DNA of 64,000 bases from positions 186,548 through 250,547 of the forward strand of contig NZ_QXNY01000004.1 of the NCBI RefSeq assembly GCF_003572205.1. Direction: 5' to 3'. Under the pieces are notes generated by a model. That model searched no databases. It had not been told where the DNA came from and was given only the letters and a program-made list of their open reading frames with translations. This document shows positions 27,448 to 35,812 of the stretch, one piece after another (the first letter of the stretch is position 1; the number at the start of each line of letters is the position of its first letter). The translations under genes and the position numbers were made by a program. Origin of the DNA: Algihabitans albus (GTDB taxonomy: Bacteria; Pseudomonadota; Alphaproteobacteria; Kiloniellales; DSM-21159).

Positions 27448-29113
27448 GCTGTTCCGTGCGGCTGTGTCGGTGCGGTTCGAGCCTACTGCAGGATTGCTTC
27501 GAGCGAAATCGCACTCTAGCCCCTCCAGAGAAGTCGCGCGAACCACCCGCAGTCGCTTGGGCAGGAAAGCCCGGCTTCGTGGCGCTTTTGCGGCAGGCGC
27601 CTGCAGCCTTCTGCTGGCCGGCTGTGCTGACGACCAGCAGGCCGGACTGCTGGTCTCGGTCGAAGGCTTTGCCGGGGTCGTCGCGGCCGATGAGCCCAAT
27701 GCCACGGTGGTCGGACGCGACGTGCTCGGCAACAACGGCTCGGCCGCCGATGCCGCAGTGGCGATGGCCATGACCATGGCGGTGACCCTGCCGTCCCGCG
27801 TGGGGCTCGGCGGCGGCGGTGCCTGTCTGGTTTGGAGCGACGAAGACGGTCTGGCCGATGCCTTGTTGTTTCCACCGGTTCGCGCCGCCGACGGGGCGGT
27901 CCCGCCGCTCTTGACCCGCGCCATGGCGCTGCTACACGCGCGCTACGGCACCCTCCGCTGGGAGGAATTGGTCGCCCCAGCCGAGAACTTTGCACGATTC
28001 GGCTTCATCACCAGCCGGGCTTTCGCGCGCGACGTGGCGGCCGCGCAGAGCCGGCTGGCCGGCGATCCGCAGTTGGCCGCCCTATTCCAAGACGAGAGCG
28101 GAGACTGGATCGAGGAAGGTCGACGCCTGCGCAACCCCGAACTCTCCTCGGTGTTGGGCGGTGTGCGGGCCCAGGGCGGCGGCCACCTGCATCGCCCGAG
28201 CTTCGCGCGTCGCTACGCGGACGCTGCCGCGCAGGCCGGCGTCGCAATGAACCCGGCCGAAATCCGCGATGCCCGGGCAGAATTTCTGGCGCCGGTCGAG
28301 ATCCCGGTAGGTGACAGCCTGTTGCTGCTTCCGCCGCCACGCAGCAGCGCCGGCGTCGCGGCCGGCCAGATGTGGCGGATGTTGCAGCAGGCGAACTGGA
28401 TCGACGCGGCGCCCGCCCGCCAGGCGCGTTTGACCGCGGAAGCCGGATTGAAGGCGCTCGCCGCACGCCGGGTTTGGATCGGGCCGGACGGCCTGCCGAT
28501 CGCCGACCCACAGGTCCTGGTCTCCGGAGACTCGGTCCGGGAGATGGTTTCGGCCCCCTTGCCACCGGCAACGAGCAGCGCTGCGCCCCCCTTCGCCGCC
28601 GGCTTCGTCACCGGCGACCGCAGAGGCAACGCCGTGGCCTGTAGCTTTACGCTGAACGACCTCTTCGGCCGTGGCCGACTGGCCGACGGACTGGGGCTCG
28701 TTTTGCCGGCGGCCCCGGTCGAGGCGAGCAACAACAGCGTACCGCTGGCAGTCGCGCTGATCGCCGATCCCGAAACCGGGCGGCTCGACGAAGCCGTCTC
28801 CGCCAGCGGGGGGGAGGCAGCCTTCCAACATCTCGTGCAGGTCCTGCAGCGCATGACCGAAGGCCAGGCCGAGGCGAGGGCCGCCCTCGACGCGCCACGT
28901 CTGGTCTGGCAAGGCGGCCGCATCCTGGCCGAGCCGGGGATCGAGGCGGCCGAGGTCACGGGCACCTTCGGTGGCGTACCGCTGTTGCGCCAGTCGGACG
29001 GCGGGTTGGTCAATGCCTTTAGCTGCCCGATGGGCCTGCGACAGGACGACGAAGCGGCCTGCACCGTCGCCACCGACCCGCGTGGTCTCGGCCTCGCAGA
29101 GCGCGCGCAGTAG
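27446..29113 (+). CDS. Gamma-glutamyltransferase-like lipoprotein without the catalytic Thr
   Basis: Overall fold of gamma-glutamyltranspeptidase: VVGRDVLGNNGSAADAAVAMAM near the N-terminus, RDARAEFLAPVEIPVGD, and the late VACSFTLNDLFGRGRLADGLG and EAVSASGGEAAFQHL blocks. A lipobox (SLLLAGC) predicts an outer- or inner-membrane lipoprotein. Aligning on the following Asp/Gly-Asn-Ala-Val, the nucleophile T-T-H/S site reads A-A-G (codons 28595-28603), so self-cleavage and transfer are unlikely. The start is uncertain: ATG 27446 (555 residues) or TTG 27557 close to the lipoprotein signal. Confidence 0.75.
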   Translation: MLFRAAVSVRFEPTAGLLRAKSHSSPSREVARTTRSRLGRKARLRGAFAAGACSLLLAGCADDQQAGLLVSVEGFAGVVAADEPNATVVGRDVLGNNGSAADAAVAMAMTMAVTLPSRVGLGGGGACLVWSDEDGLADALLFPPVRAADGAVPPLLTRAMALLHARYGTLRWEELVAPAENFARFGFITSRAFARDVAAAQSRLAGDPQLAALFQDESGDWIEEGRRLRNPELSSVLGGVRAQGGGHLHRPSFARRYADAAAQAGVAMNPAEIRDARAEFLAPVEIPVGDSLLLLPPPRSSAGVAAGQMWRMLQQANWIDAAPARQARLTAEAGLKALAARRVWIGPDGLPIADPQVLVSGDSVREMVSAPLPPATSSAAPPFAAGFVTGDRRGNAVACSFTLNDLFGRGRLADGLGLVLPAAPVEASNNSVPLAVALIADPETGRLDEAVSASGGEAAFQHLVQVLQRMTEGQAEARAALDAPRLVWQGGRILAEPGIEAAEVTGTFGGVPLLRQSDGGLVNAFSCPMGLRQDDEAACTVATDPRGLGLAERAQ

Positions 29114-29128
29114 ACGAGGACAGATAAG

Positions 29129-30280
29129 GTGCTGAAGATTGCGCAGCGAGGCCGCGTCTCTCCCTTCATCGTGATGGATGTGGTTCGCGCCGCCAATGCA
29201 CGGGCGGCCGAAGGCGCGGAGGTGCTTCACCTTGAAGTCGGGCAACCCGCCACCAGGGCCCCCCAACCCGTTCTGGATGCCGCCAAGCTGGCGCTTGAAC
29301 AGTCGCTGATCGGCTATTCCGATGCCCTCGGGTTACCGAGCCTCCGGCAAGCCCTTGCCGGACACTACGCCAGGGTCAACGGTGTCGATCCCGACCCGGA
29401 CCGGATTGCCATCACACCGGGCTCGTCCGGCGGGTTCCTGCTGGCCTTTCTGGCCGCCTTCGAGCCCGGAGATAGGGTTGCACTTGCGGCACCGGGTTAC
29501 CCCGCCTACCGCAACATCCTGAAGGCACTCGACATCGAACCGGTGCTGTTGGAAACAGACCTGGAGCACCGCTATCAGCCGACGCCCGCATTGCTGCGAC
29601 AAGCCGGCCGGCTGGACGGCCTGATCGTCGCCAGTCCCTCGAACCCCACCGGCACGGTTCTCGACCGCGATGCGCTCAAGGCGCTGGTCGACTATTGTGC
29701 GGCCGAAGGCATCCGCCTGGTCTCCGACGAAATCTATCATGGCATCACCTACGGAGATCGCGCGACGTCGGCACTGGAACTGACGAACGAAGCCATCGTC
29801 ATCAACTCCTTCTCCAAATACTTCTGCATGACCGGCTGGCGGTTGGGCTGGATGGTGCTTCCCGAAGACCTGATCCGGCCGGTCGAATGTCTGGCCCAGA
29901 ACTTCTTCGTCGCGGCGCCGACGCTGTCGCAATATGCCGCCGTCGCAGCGTTCGACTGCCTGAGCGAGTTGGACGCGCGTGTCGAGGCCTATGCCGTCAA
30001 TCGTGCCCTTCTGCTCGAGCGCCTGCCTCACGTCGGGTTCGAACAGCTGGCGCCGGCCGACGGTGCCTTCTATCTCTATGCGGATGCCGGACGCCTGACC
30101 AACGACAGTCCGGCGCTCTGTGCGCGCATCCTGCAAGAAACCGGTGTCGCTCTGACACCCGGCGTCGACTTCGACCCGCAACGCGGACATCGATTCGTCC
30201 GGTTTTCCTTCGCGGGCTCGCTGGATACCATGAAGACTGCCTGCGACCGCCTCCGGACCTTCGCCGGATCCGATGGATGA
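29129..30280 (+). CDS. Class I/II PLP-dependent aminotransferase
   Basis: Fold-type I aminotransferase of the aspartate/alanine family. It has LEVGQPATRAPQPVLDAAKLAL, IGYSDALGLPSLRQALAGHY, SPSNPTGTVLD, SDEIYHGITYG, and the Schiff-base Lys at about residue 230 in NSFSKYFCMTGWRLGW; RFVRFSFAGS carries the carboxylate-binding Arg. The substrate is not certain from sequence. GTG start after AGATAAG. 383 residues. The GIN-like gene overlaps its stop as ATGA, and the GGT-like gene ends 15 bases upstream, so the three form one operon. Confidence 0.91.
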   Translation: MLKIAQRGRVSPFIVMDVVRAANARAAEGAEVLHLEVGQPATRAPQPVLDAAKLALEQSLIGYSDALGLPSLRQALAGHYARVNGVDPDPDRIAITPGSSGGFLLAFLAAFEPGDRVALAAPGYPAYRNILKALDIEPVLLETDLEHRYQPTPALLRQAGRLDGLIVASPSNPTGTVLDRDALKALVDYCAAEGIRLVSDEIYHGITYGDRATSALELTNEAIVINSFSKYFCMTGWRLGWMVLPEDLIRPVECLAQNFFVAAPTLSQYAAVAAFDCLSELDARVEAYAVNRALLLERLPHVGFEQLAPADGAFYLYADAGRLTNDSPALCARILQETGVALTPGVDFDPQRGHRFVRFSFAGSLDTMKTACDRLRTFAGSDG

Positions 30281-30891
30281 AGCTGCCGCCGGCGGTCGCG
30301 GTCGCCGCGGTGCTTCTGTCGACACCGTCGGAAGCCGGGGACAACAGGCCGCTGTCTGCCTTCAGCGAGCTTCATGTCGACACAGCCATCACCGTGACTC
30401 TGATCTGTGGCGAACGACCCGGCGTGCAGATCGAAAGCGATACGCCCGCAATTGGAGACAGCTATATCGATCTGCGCGTGGTCGAGGGTTCGGAGGGCCA
30501 GAGCGTGGCGAAGCTGCACTTCAGGCGCGACTTCGACCGGCAGATCCATCCCGACCAGATGCGCCTGCTGCTGACGACCGACCGCCCTCTGCGGCAGGTC
30601 GGGGCAACGACTGGCGCGCGACTGACCCTGCCGGCCTGCGCCCTCGATAGCGAACAGCTGACACTGAAGGTCGAAACCCAGGCGCGGGTCGAGATTTCCG
30701 GCGAAACGCGGCGGCTCTTTCTGACTGTCGAGAGCGGCGGAACGTTAAATGCGCTCGGGGGCGGTCGGGGTTTCGTTCCGAAACGCGTCCGCCTCCATGC
30801 CGGCCGAAACGTCCGCGTGGGCCTCTGTCACGCCGGGGGGATCGAGATCCTGCACCAGGCCGAAGACGCGCGCGTCCTGACCGGCTGCTAG
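30277..30891 (+). CDS. Secreted GIN/DUF2807-like protein
   Basis: Short signal peptide (MKLPPAVAVAAVLLSTPSEA) and a beta-helical domain like the GIN family (DUF2807): FSELHVDTAITVTLICGERPGVQIES, then repeating short strands (QLTLKVETQARVEISGE, LFLTVESGGTLNALGGG). 204 residues. ATG overlaps the aminotransferase stop (ATGA). The family assignment rests on the repeating beta pattern and is moderate. The function is unknown; such domains are usually surface or periplasmic. Confidence 0.72.
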   Translation: MKLPPAVAVAAVLLSTPSEAGDNRPLSAFSELHVDTAITVTLICGERPGVQIESDTPAIGDSYIDLRVVEGSEGQSVAKLHFRRDFDRQIHPDQMRLLLTTDRPLRQVGATTGARLTLPACALDSEQLTLKVETQARVEISGETRRLFLTVESGGTLNALGGGRGFVPKRVRLHAGRNVRVGLCHAGGIEILHQAEDARVLTGC

Positions 30892-30905
30892 CCGGTCAGG
30901 ACGCG
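30871..30905. terminator. 15-bp perfect stem-loop carrying the stop codon of the GIN-like gene
   Basis: CGCGTCCTGACCGGC (30871-30885) pairs perfectly with GCCGGTCAGGACGCG (30891-30905) around the loop TGCTA. The TAG stop codon sits in the loop/stem border. It lies between the convergent GIN-like and rne stops. No T-run follows on either strand, so it may be a Rho-linked or RNA-stabilising bidirectional 3' end. Confidence 0.55.
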
Positions 30906-30948
30906 ACTCTGCGCCAAACCTTCAGGAGTCGAACGACCGTGATCCGGT

Positions 30949-33555
30949 TCAGCCGACGATGCGGTTCCACCAACCTCGCCGCTTCGACTCCGGCTGCTGA
31001 GGCTCGGCGTCTTTCGCGCGCTCAGCCTGTCCGGCCGGAACCGGTTCGGGTTCAGGCTCGGCCGTTGCCGGCGACAAGGATGCGAGCGCCGGCTCTGGTT
31101 GCGGCTCTACGCGTTCGCTCTCTACCGAGTTGACCGGCTCGGGCAAGGAGTCCGGGACGGGCCGCTCCTCGGCAGCGACATCCGACCGAGACTCGGCCGC
31201 GGTTGCCGGCTTGCGGCGCGGACGCCGGCTCCGGCGTTTCGGCTTCTCCTCCTGTACCGGCTCGTCGGCCGGTTCCGCATCGGCGGGCGGTTCGCCGGCA
31301 GACACGTCACCTCCGGCCTCGCGCACCGCGTCATCCGCAGTGTCAGGGTCATCGGTCGCGTCCGGATCACCCGCGTCGCCAGCCGGTTCTTCAAGGGTGC
31401 CGTTCTCGGACTCGCCATCCTGCTCGTCACGAACTTGGCGGGCCTTGGACCGGCGCCGGCCGCCACGCTTGCCGCGTCGGCGGCGCTTGGCTTGCCGAGC
31501 CTCGTCCTGCTCGTCTTCCTCCGCGTCAGCGTCCGCTCCCGCCGGCTCGACGGTTTCGGGCGCTTCCTCGAGGCTCTGCTCGTCCGTACGCTCGCTGGCC
31601 CGGACCTCATCCTCGCTACCGCTGCGGCGCTTTCGCCCGCCCCGACGCCCTCGACGGCCGGAGGAACGGCGCTCCTCGCCGCCATCGGCCTGCTCCTCCT
31701 CGGAGCTTGCCTCGGTGATGGGCTCCCTGGCAGGGACCTGAACCGGCGGTGCGCCCTCGCTGGTCAGACGCCGCAGATCGTAGTCCGGGGTCAGCAGCGT
31801 GTCATCGGCCCGAACGGCGATGGACACACCGTAGCGCTGTTCAAGATCTTGAACCGCATGGCGCCGCTCGTTGAGCAAGAAGAGAGCGACGGACGTCGGC
31901 ACGGTCACCGTCAACTCGCCGCCACCGCGCTTGATCGCTTCCTCGGTCAGCGCGCGCAGTACGAGCCGACTGGCCGAGTTGTTCGAGCGGCGATGCCCGG
32001 TACCCGCGCAGACCTTGCAGACTTCCGTCTCGGTCTCGAACAGGCTGGGGCGAAGCCGCTGGCGTGACAGCTCCAACAAGCCGAAGGGACTGATGCGGCC
32101 CAACTGGATGCGCGCACGGTCGGCCTTCATCGCTTCCTTGAGGCGGCGCTCGACCTCACGATTGTGCCGCGGCTCCTCCATATCGATGAAGTCGATGACG
32201 ATAAGGCCGGCGAAGTCGCGCAGACGCAGTTGCCGGGCCACCTCGTCGGCAGCTTCCAGATTGGTCTTGAGCGCCGTCTCCTCGATGTGGCGTTCCCGCG
32301 TGGCCTTGCCGGAGTTGACATCGATCGCAACCAGTGCCTCGGTCGGATTGATGACGATAGAGCCGCCCGACCTGAGCTGGACCTGGGGCTCGTGCATCAG
32401 GTCGAGTTGCTGCTCCACGCCGTAGCGATAGACCAAGGGAATCTGTGGATCCGTGTAGTGCTTCACATGGCGAGCGTGGCTCGGCATGAGCATCTTCATG
32501 AAGGCTTTTGCGGCCTTATAGCCCTCGTCGCCCTCGACCAGGATCTCTTCCGTATCGCGGGCGTAGAGATCCCGGATCGCGCGCTTGATGAGGTTGGCTT
32601 CCTCGTGGATCAGAGCCGGGGCGGTGGATTCCAAGGTATTGGTGCGGATGTCGTCCCAAAGACGCAGCAGATACTCGTAGTCGCGCCGGATTTCCGGCTT
32701 GGTCCGCTGAGCTCCCGCCGTTCGTACGATGACCGCCATTCCCTCGGGAATCAGAAGCTCTCCGACCACCGACTTCAGCCGCTTGCGGTCGACAGCATTG
32801 GCGATCTTGCGCGAAATGCCACCGCCCTTGGCCGTATTGGGCATCAGGACGCAGTAGCGGCCGGCCAACGAAAGATAGGTGGTCAGCGCCGCACCCTTGG
32901 TGCCCCGCTCCTCCTTCGTCACCTGCACCAGCATGACCTGCTTGCGCTTGATGACTTCCTGAATCTTGTAGCGGCGCATCAACTTGGCGCGGCGGCGTGC
33001 GGCCTCCTCGACCTCGTCTCCGCCAACGGTGTCGACGCTGCCTTCGGTTTCGACCTCCTCGACCGGAGCCCTGGCACGGCCGGTGTCGGCCGAACCTTGT
33101 TCGACGGAGTCTTGGTCAGCGTCGTCCGGGCCCTCATCGGCAACAACGGCGTCTAGGTCGTAGGCTTCGGCATCCAGACCGGCGTCATCCTCGCTGGGCT
33201 CGTCGAGCGCATCCTCTCCGGAGTCTCCGGGCCCCTCCTCTTCGACCGGGCCCTCGGACCTGGCGCGCAGGGCTTCTTCCTCGGCCAACAGCGCTTCGCG
33301 GTCGGCGATCGGAATGCGGTAGTAGTCCGGATGGATTTCGCTAAACGGCAGGAAACCATGGCGGTTCCCACCGTAGTCGACGAAGGCGGCCTGAAGCGAA
33401 GGCTCGACCTTAGTGACCTTCGCCAAATAGATGTTGCCCTTGAGCTGCGCCTTAGCAGCAGTTTCGTAATCGAATTCTTCGACCTTGCCGTTGGCGACCA
33501 CCACCACCCGAGTCTCGTCCGGGTGGGTGGCATCGATTAGCATACGCTTTGCCAT
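30949..33555 (-). CDS. rne: Ribonuclease E
   Basis: Central endoribonuclease of the RNA degradosome. The S1 domain (about 35-90 and 195-245) is interrupted by an acidic insert at about 91-188, typical of alphaproteobacterial RNase E. The catalytic Mg-binding Asp residues are D412 (AIDVNSG) and D455 (VIDFIDM). The zinc-link is CKVC at 513-516. The C-terminal 300 residues are disordered, with Arg-rich and Glu/Pro-rich tracts, and end RRGWWNRIVG; a GWW motif at this place binds PNPase in Caulobacter. 868 residues. The start is preceded by GGAGTCGAAAG. Confidence 0.96.
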   Translation of the reverse strand: MAKRMLIDATHPDETRVVVVANGKVEEFDYETAAKAQLKGNIYLAKVTKVEPSLQAAFVDYGGNRHGFLPFSEIHPDYYRIPIADREALLAEEEALRARSEGPVEEEGPGDSGEDALDEPSEDDAGLDAEAYDLDAVVADEGPDDADQDSVEQGSADTGRARAPVEEVETEGSVDTVGGDEVEEAARRRAKLMRRYKIQEVIKRKQVMLVQVTKEERGTKGAALTTYLSLAGRYCVLMPNTAKGGGISRKIANAVDRKRLKSVVGELLIPEGMAVIVRTAGAQRTKPEIRRDYEYLLRLWDDIRTNTLESTAPALIHEEANLIKRAIRDLYARDTEEILVEGDEGYKAAKAFMKMLMPSHARHVKHYTDPQIPLVYRYGVEQQLDLMHEPQVQLRSGGSIVINPTEALVAIDVNSGKATRERHIEETALKTNLEAADEVARQLRLRDFAGLIVIDFIDMEEPRHNREVERRLKEAMKADRARIQLGRISPFGLLELSRQRLRPSLFETETEVCKVCAGTGHRRSNNSASRLVLRALTEEAIKRGGGELTVTVPTSVALFLLNERRHAVQDLEQRYGVSIAVRADDTLLTPDYDLRRLTSEGAPPVQVPAREPITEASSEEEQADGGEERRSSGRRGRRGGRKRRSGSEDEVRASERTDEQSLEEAPETVEPAGADADAEEDEQDEARQAKRRRRGKRGGRRRSKARQVRDEQDGESENGTLEEPAGDAGDPDATDDPDTADDAVREAGGDVSAGEPPADAEPADEPVQEEKPKRRSRRPRRKPATAAESRSDVAAEERPVPDSLPEPVNSVESERVEPQPEPALASLSPATAEPEPEPVPAGQAERAKDAEPQQPESKRRGWWNRIVG

Positions 33556-34395
33556 TTACTTTCGACTCCAGAGCACGCCCGGCGCCCAGACGCGGACCTG
33601 CGGAGAGACCGCAGGCCACGGGGGCGGCGCGAGACGCGCGGATTGTTACGGCGCGGACTGCGCCGTGGGTTGCGGTTTGTCGGGGGAGGAAGGGCGGAGC
33701 GCAGACCTGTGGCGACGTGGGGCAGTCCGCAGCAAGTGCTGCGTTTCGGCTATGAAGCTTCTGCCAGCCCATCACGTCGGGCCCCGATCCTTTCGTTGCT
33801 AGTCGTCCCGCGGCGCGGCCCTTCTGCGAAAACGGCAGGAAAGAGCTTGCGGAGCGGATGGCCCCGGACGTCTTCAAATCAGAACCGACGATCCGGACAA
33901 CGCTCTCGGCGCACCCGAATTGGGTCGATCCGCTCGCAACAACGCCTGCGCCTGTCTCGATTCTCTCCGGCGCCGACTATCGTCGACGAATTCCTTATGC
34001 GATGCGGTCGGTCGAGCAACTCTCTTGGTTTCAAAAGTCCCAGACCGAACCGACCCGGCGACCGGACGTTAGTCTTTGGATCGGCTCCGCATAAGGCACC
34101 ATAGGGATTTGGCCCCAAGGAAACAACGCTTGAGTTCATGACGGCATCGCGACCTCCGGCGACCGATGGCCGGCTTTCGTTGATCGCACGTTACCTCAAG
34201 ACCAGTCCGCATCACTCAGAGTTGTCGAGCTTTTTTCGAAAACAGCCTAATCAAAAAACGTTGCCCCGGTGACTCGGCAACGTGTATTTAAGACCTATCA
34301 AGGATTCATTCCGAATACTTGACCGACGGCGGGAGCCGTCCGAGCCGGGATCGGGTTTACGGCAATCCCGCCCGACGGCTTTAGGGAGCGATCGA
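33556..34395. other. 840-base gap between rne and amiC
   Basis: Shared upstream region of two divergent genes; long rne leaders are known in other bacteria and used for autoregulation. No convincing protein gene was found. The right end holds a minus-strand intrinsic terminator at 34253-34283. Just before amiC an 11-base direct repeat (CGATCGAGTGC) contains two in-frame GTG codons. Confidence 0.6.
34253..34283 (-). terminator. Intrinsic terminator pointing toward rne
   Basis: On the minus strand ACGTTGCC pairs with GGCAACGT around a 10-base loop and is followed by TTTTTT. No minus-strand gene ends here: rne begins 700 bases further on, and amiC begins only 113 bases to the right on the other strand. 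It may end a small RNA, block antisense reading from amiC, or act as an attenuator in a long rne leader. Confidence 0.7.
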
Positions 34396-35622
34396 GTGCA
34401 GAACGATCGAGTGCGTAAGGTCCGAGGCCTGCTCGGCGTCTTGACCGCCCTGACGGTCGTCGTCGTTTGCGCCATCGCGCAATCGGCAATGGCCAAGCCG
34501 CGCGTCACGGACGTGCGCATCGGCGCACACCTGGAGTTCACACGGTTCGTCCTGGAACTGGATGCCGCCCCGGCCTACCGCGTCTTCGCTTTGGCGGACC
34601 CCTACCGTGTCGTGATCGACCTGCCGGAGATCGACTGGCCGACCCCGGCGTCGGAACAAACGGGCGGATTGATCGGCGACTTGCGCTACGGCCTCTTCAC
34701 GCCGACGACCAGCCGTGTCGTTCTGGATCTGACCGGTCCGGCCCGTCTGCGCGAGGTCTTTATGATCCCGCCGCGCGACGGCCAGGGCTACCGTCTTGTC
34801 GTCGATTTGGAGCGGACGGACCGCCCGACCTTCCTCGCCGCCGAACTGGACCGCCGCCTGGTCTCGCGAGAGGAACTGCCGCGCATACGTACAGCTTTGC
34901 CCGCGGCACCTCCGGTCCCAAGCGACCCGCGCCCGACGGTCGTGATCGACGCAGGTCACGGCGGCGTCGATCCCGGCGCGATCGGCGTCTCCGGCACCTA
35001 CGAGAAGGTTCTGGCGCTGGACTACGCCAAGGCCTTGCGCACGGCGCTGGAAGGGAGCGGCCGTTACCGGGTGGTCATGACCCGAGCGGACGACCGTTTC
35101 ATCCCTCTACGCGATCGCTACCGAATCGCCGAACAAGCCGGCGGCGACCTCTTCGTCTCGCTGCACGCGAACATCCATTCCTCGGGCCGAATCCGCGGCG
35201 CATCGGTCTATACCCTGTCCCAGGGCGCCTCCGATACCGAGGCGGCGGCCCTGGCGGCCAAGGAGAACAAGGCCGATGCCCTGGGCGGCGTCGAACTGAG
35301 CCCTCACAGCGACACGGTCTCTCATATCCTGATCGACCTGATGCAGACCGACACGCTGAACCTCTCGCGGTCTTTCGCCAACATGCTGGTCGACACACTG
35401 GGCGAGCGGGTCAAGTTGCTCAACAACACCCACCGTTTCGCCGGCTTCGCGGTCTTGAAGTCGCCTAGCGTACCCTCGGTTTTGGTCGAAATCGGCTACA
35501 TGTCGAATGCCGAGGAGGAGCGGCAGTTGAAGACCAAGGCACATCGCGAGAAAGTGACCGACGGGTTGGTTGCTTCCATCGAGCGCTTCTTCAAGCTGCA
35601 AACGGCGATGCACAACAACTGA
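34396..35622 (+). CDS. amiC: N-acetylmuramoyl-L-alanine amidase, AmiC type
   Basis: Periplasmic zinc amidase that splits septal peptidoglycan. Signal/anchor segment (about 12-32), AMIN domain (about 35-140, RVTDVRIGAHLEFTRFVLELD) for septal targeting, then Amidase_3 with zinc ligands in DAGHGGVDPGAIG, TYEKVLALDY and SLHANIHS, and the catalytic EIGYMSN. GTG 34396 has AGGGAG 8 bases upstream and gives 408 residues. mrcA follows after 190 bases; rne-amiC-mrcA is a common alphaproteobacterial order. Confidence 0.94.
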   Translation: MQNDRVRKVRGLLGVLTALTVVVVCAIAQSAMAKPRVTDVRIGAHLEFTRFVLELDAAPAYRVFALADPYRVVIDLPEIDWPTPASEQTGGLIGDLRYGLFTPTTSRVVLDLTGPARLREVFMIPPRDGQGYRLVVDLERTDRPTFLAAELDRRLVSREELPRIRTALPAAPPVPSDPRPTVVIDAGHGGVDPGAIGVSGTYEKVLALDYAKALRTALEGSGRYRVVMTRADDRFIPLRDRYRIAEQAGGDLFVSLHANIHSSGRIRGASVYTLSQGASDTEAAALAAKENKADALGGVELSPHSDTVSHILIDLMQTDTLNLSRSFANMLVDTLGERVKLLNNTHRFAGFAVLKSPSVPSVLVEIGYMSNAEEERQLKTKAHREKVTDGLVASIERFFKLQTAMHNN

Positions 35623-35812
35623 GTCGCCTTGCACGCAGACCGGTACATTTGAGAACCAGCTGTTTGAGGGCGCAGGAACTCGACGGCGATCTCGCAAGTT
35701 TGAACATCGAGTCGCGGGACTGAGGCCGCCACATTCCGGCCAAAGCTGTCGTATAGTTCTACATGGTGCCGCAGTCGAAACAGGGCCAAGACAAGCGGAT
35801 CTTTCGAGAGCA

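Noticed and set aside
33858-34094. 78-codon frame in the rne-amiC gap
   Set aside because: No ribosome site or family resemblance, and it lies in a probable leader.
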